A DNA stretch of 64,000 bases from Brucella pseudogrignonensis (GTDB lineage Bacteria; Pseudomonadota; Alphaproteobacteria; Rhizobiales; Rhizobiaceae). Location: positions 62,001 to 126,000 of the forward strand of contig NZ_NNRM01000039.1 in NCBI RefSeq assembly GCF_002252525.1, written 5' to 3'. Position numbers and translations under genes: made by a program. Positions within the stretch are counted from its first letter, which is position 1, and each line of letters opens with the position of its first letter. Below are positions 63,985 through 64,000 of the stretch, piece after piece. Under the pieces are notes generated by a model. The model ran no database searches and was not told the origin of the DNA. It saw only the letters and a program-made list of their open reading frames with translations.

Positions 63985-64000
63985 ATGGAACAAAATCATA
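63985..64000 (+). CDS. Start of a gene running off the right edge
   Basis: ATG 63985 with a strong GGGGAGGAAATC site and a stress-type promoter candidate upstream. Only MEQNH is visible, so the product cannot be identified. Confidence 0.5.

Overview
This window looks like a chromosomal or chromid segment of an alphaproteobacterium of the order Hyphomicrobiales, most like the Brucella/Ochrobactrum group. The evidence is moderate-to-high GC coding sequence, many ABC uptake systems, a trehalose/maltitol-type thu operon, HWE-family kinase architecture and promoters resembling those of the alphaproteobacterial general-stress sigma factor (EcfG/RpoE2). No rRNA, tRNA, CRISPR array, insertion sequence or integrase was seen. 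The species is an inference; the order is fairly secure.

Left part (1-13.7 kb): the 5' end of a multidomain phosphotransferase gene runs off the left edge and is divergent from an Lrp/AsnC regulator. A RES-Xre toxin-antitoxin pair follows. Next comes a minus-strand catabolic operon (amino-acid-type ABC permease and ATPase, DapA-family lyase, FMN 2-hydroxyacid oxidase, FAD 2-hydroxyacid dehydrogenase) with a divergent binding-protein gene and an IclR regulator. A membrane diguanylate cyclase and a large coiled-coil OmpA-family protein close the section.

Sugar/polyol island (14-28 kb): a zinc dehydrogenase, an SDR dehydrogenase, a MalFGK-type ABC transporter with binding protein, a LacI repressor, an RbsABC-type transporter, a PfkB kinase and a lone GatZ/KbaZ-family protein. 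Together they fit the D-altritol/galactitol to D-tagatose to D-tagatose-6-phosphate to D-fructose-6-phosphate route described in Agrobacterium. LacI-like half-sites lie at three promoters.

Middle (28-47 kb): an alcohol dehydrogenase divergent from an AraC regulator with 21-bp-spaced repeats, an AdeRS/BaeSR-like two-component system, a PAP2 phosphatase with an apparently broken 5' end, and a three-gene operon for a Pls/PosA-type (poly-lysine-synthetase-like) NRPS with an acetyltransferase and an Sfp-type activator. A DUF930 protein, a small-ORF region, a TetR regulator and a thuFGKAB-like operon follow. The binding-protein gene thuE of that operon is reduced to a 3' remnant.

Right part (47-64 kb): acnB, a nitrate/sulfonate-type ABC operon preceded by two overlapping tiny ORFs, an FAD oxidoreductase, and then a stress island: small conserved proteins, topoisomerase IB, two Ku proteins, an HWE histidine kinase, a YciE-like ferritin-fold protein and small stress/membrane proteins. 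Six sites of the form GGAAC-N16-(C/G)GTT sit upstream of genes here, suggesting one general-stress regulon that includes DNA-end-joining functions.
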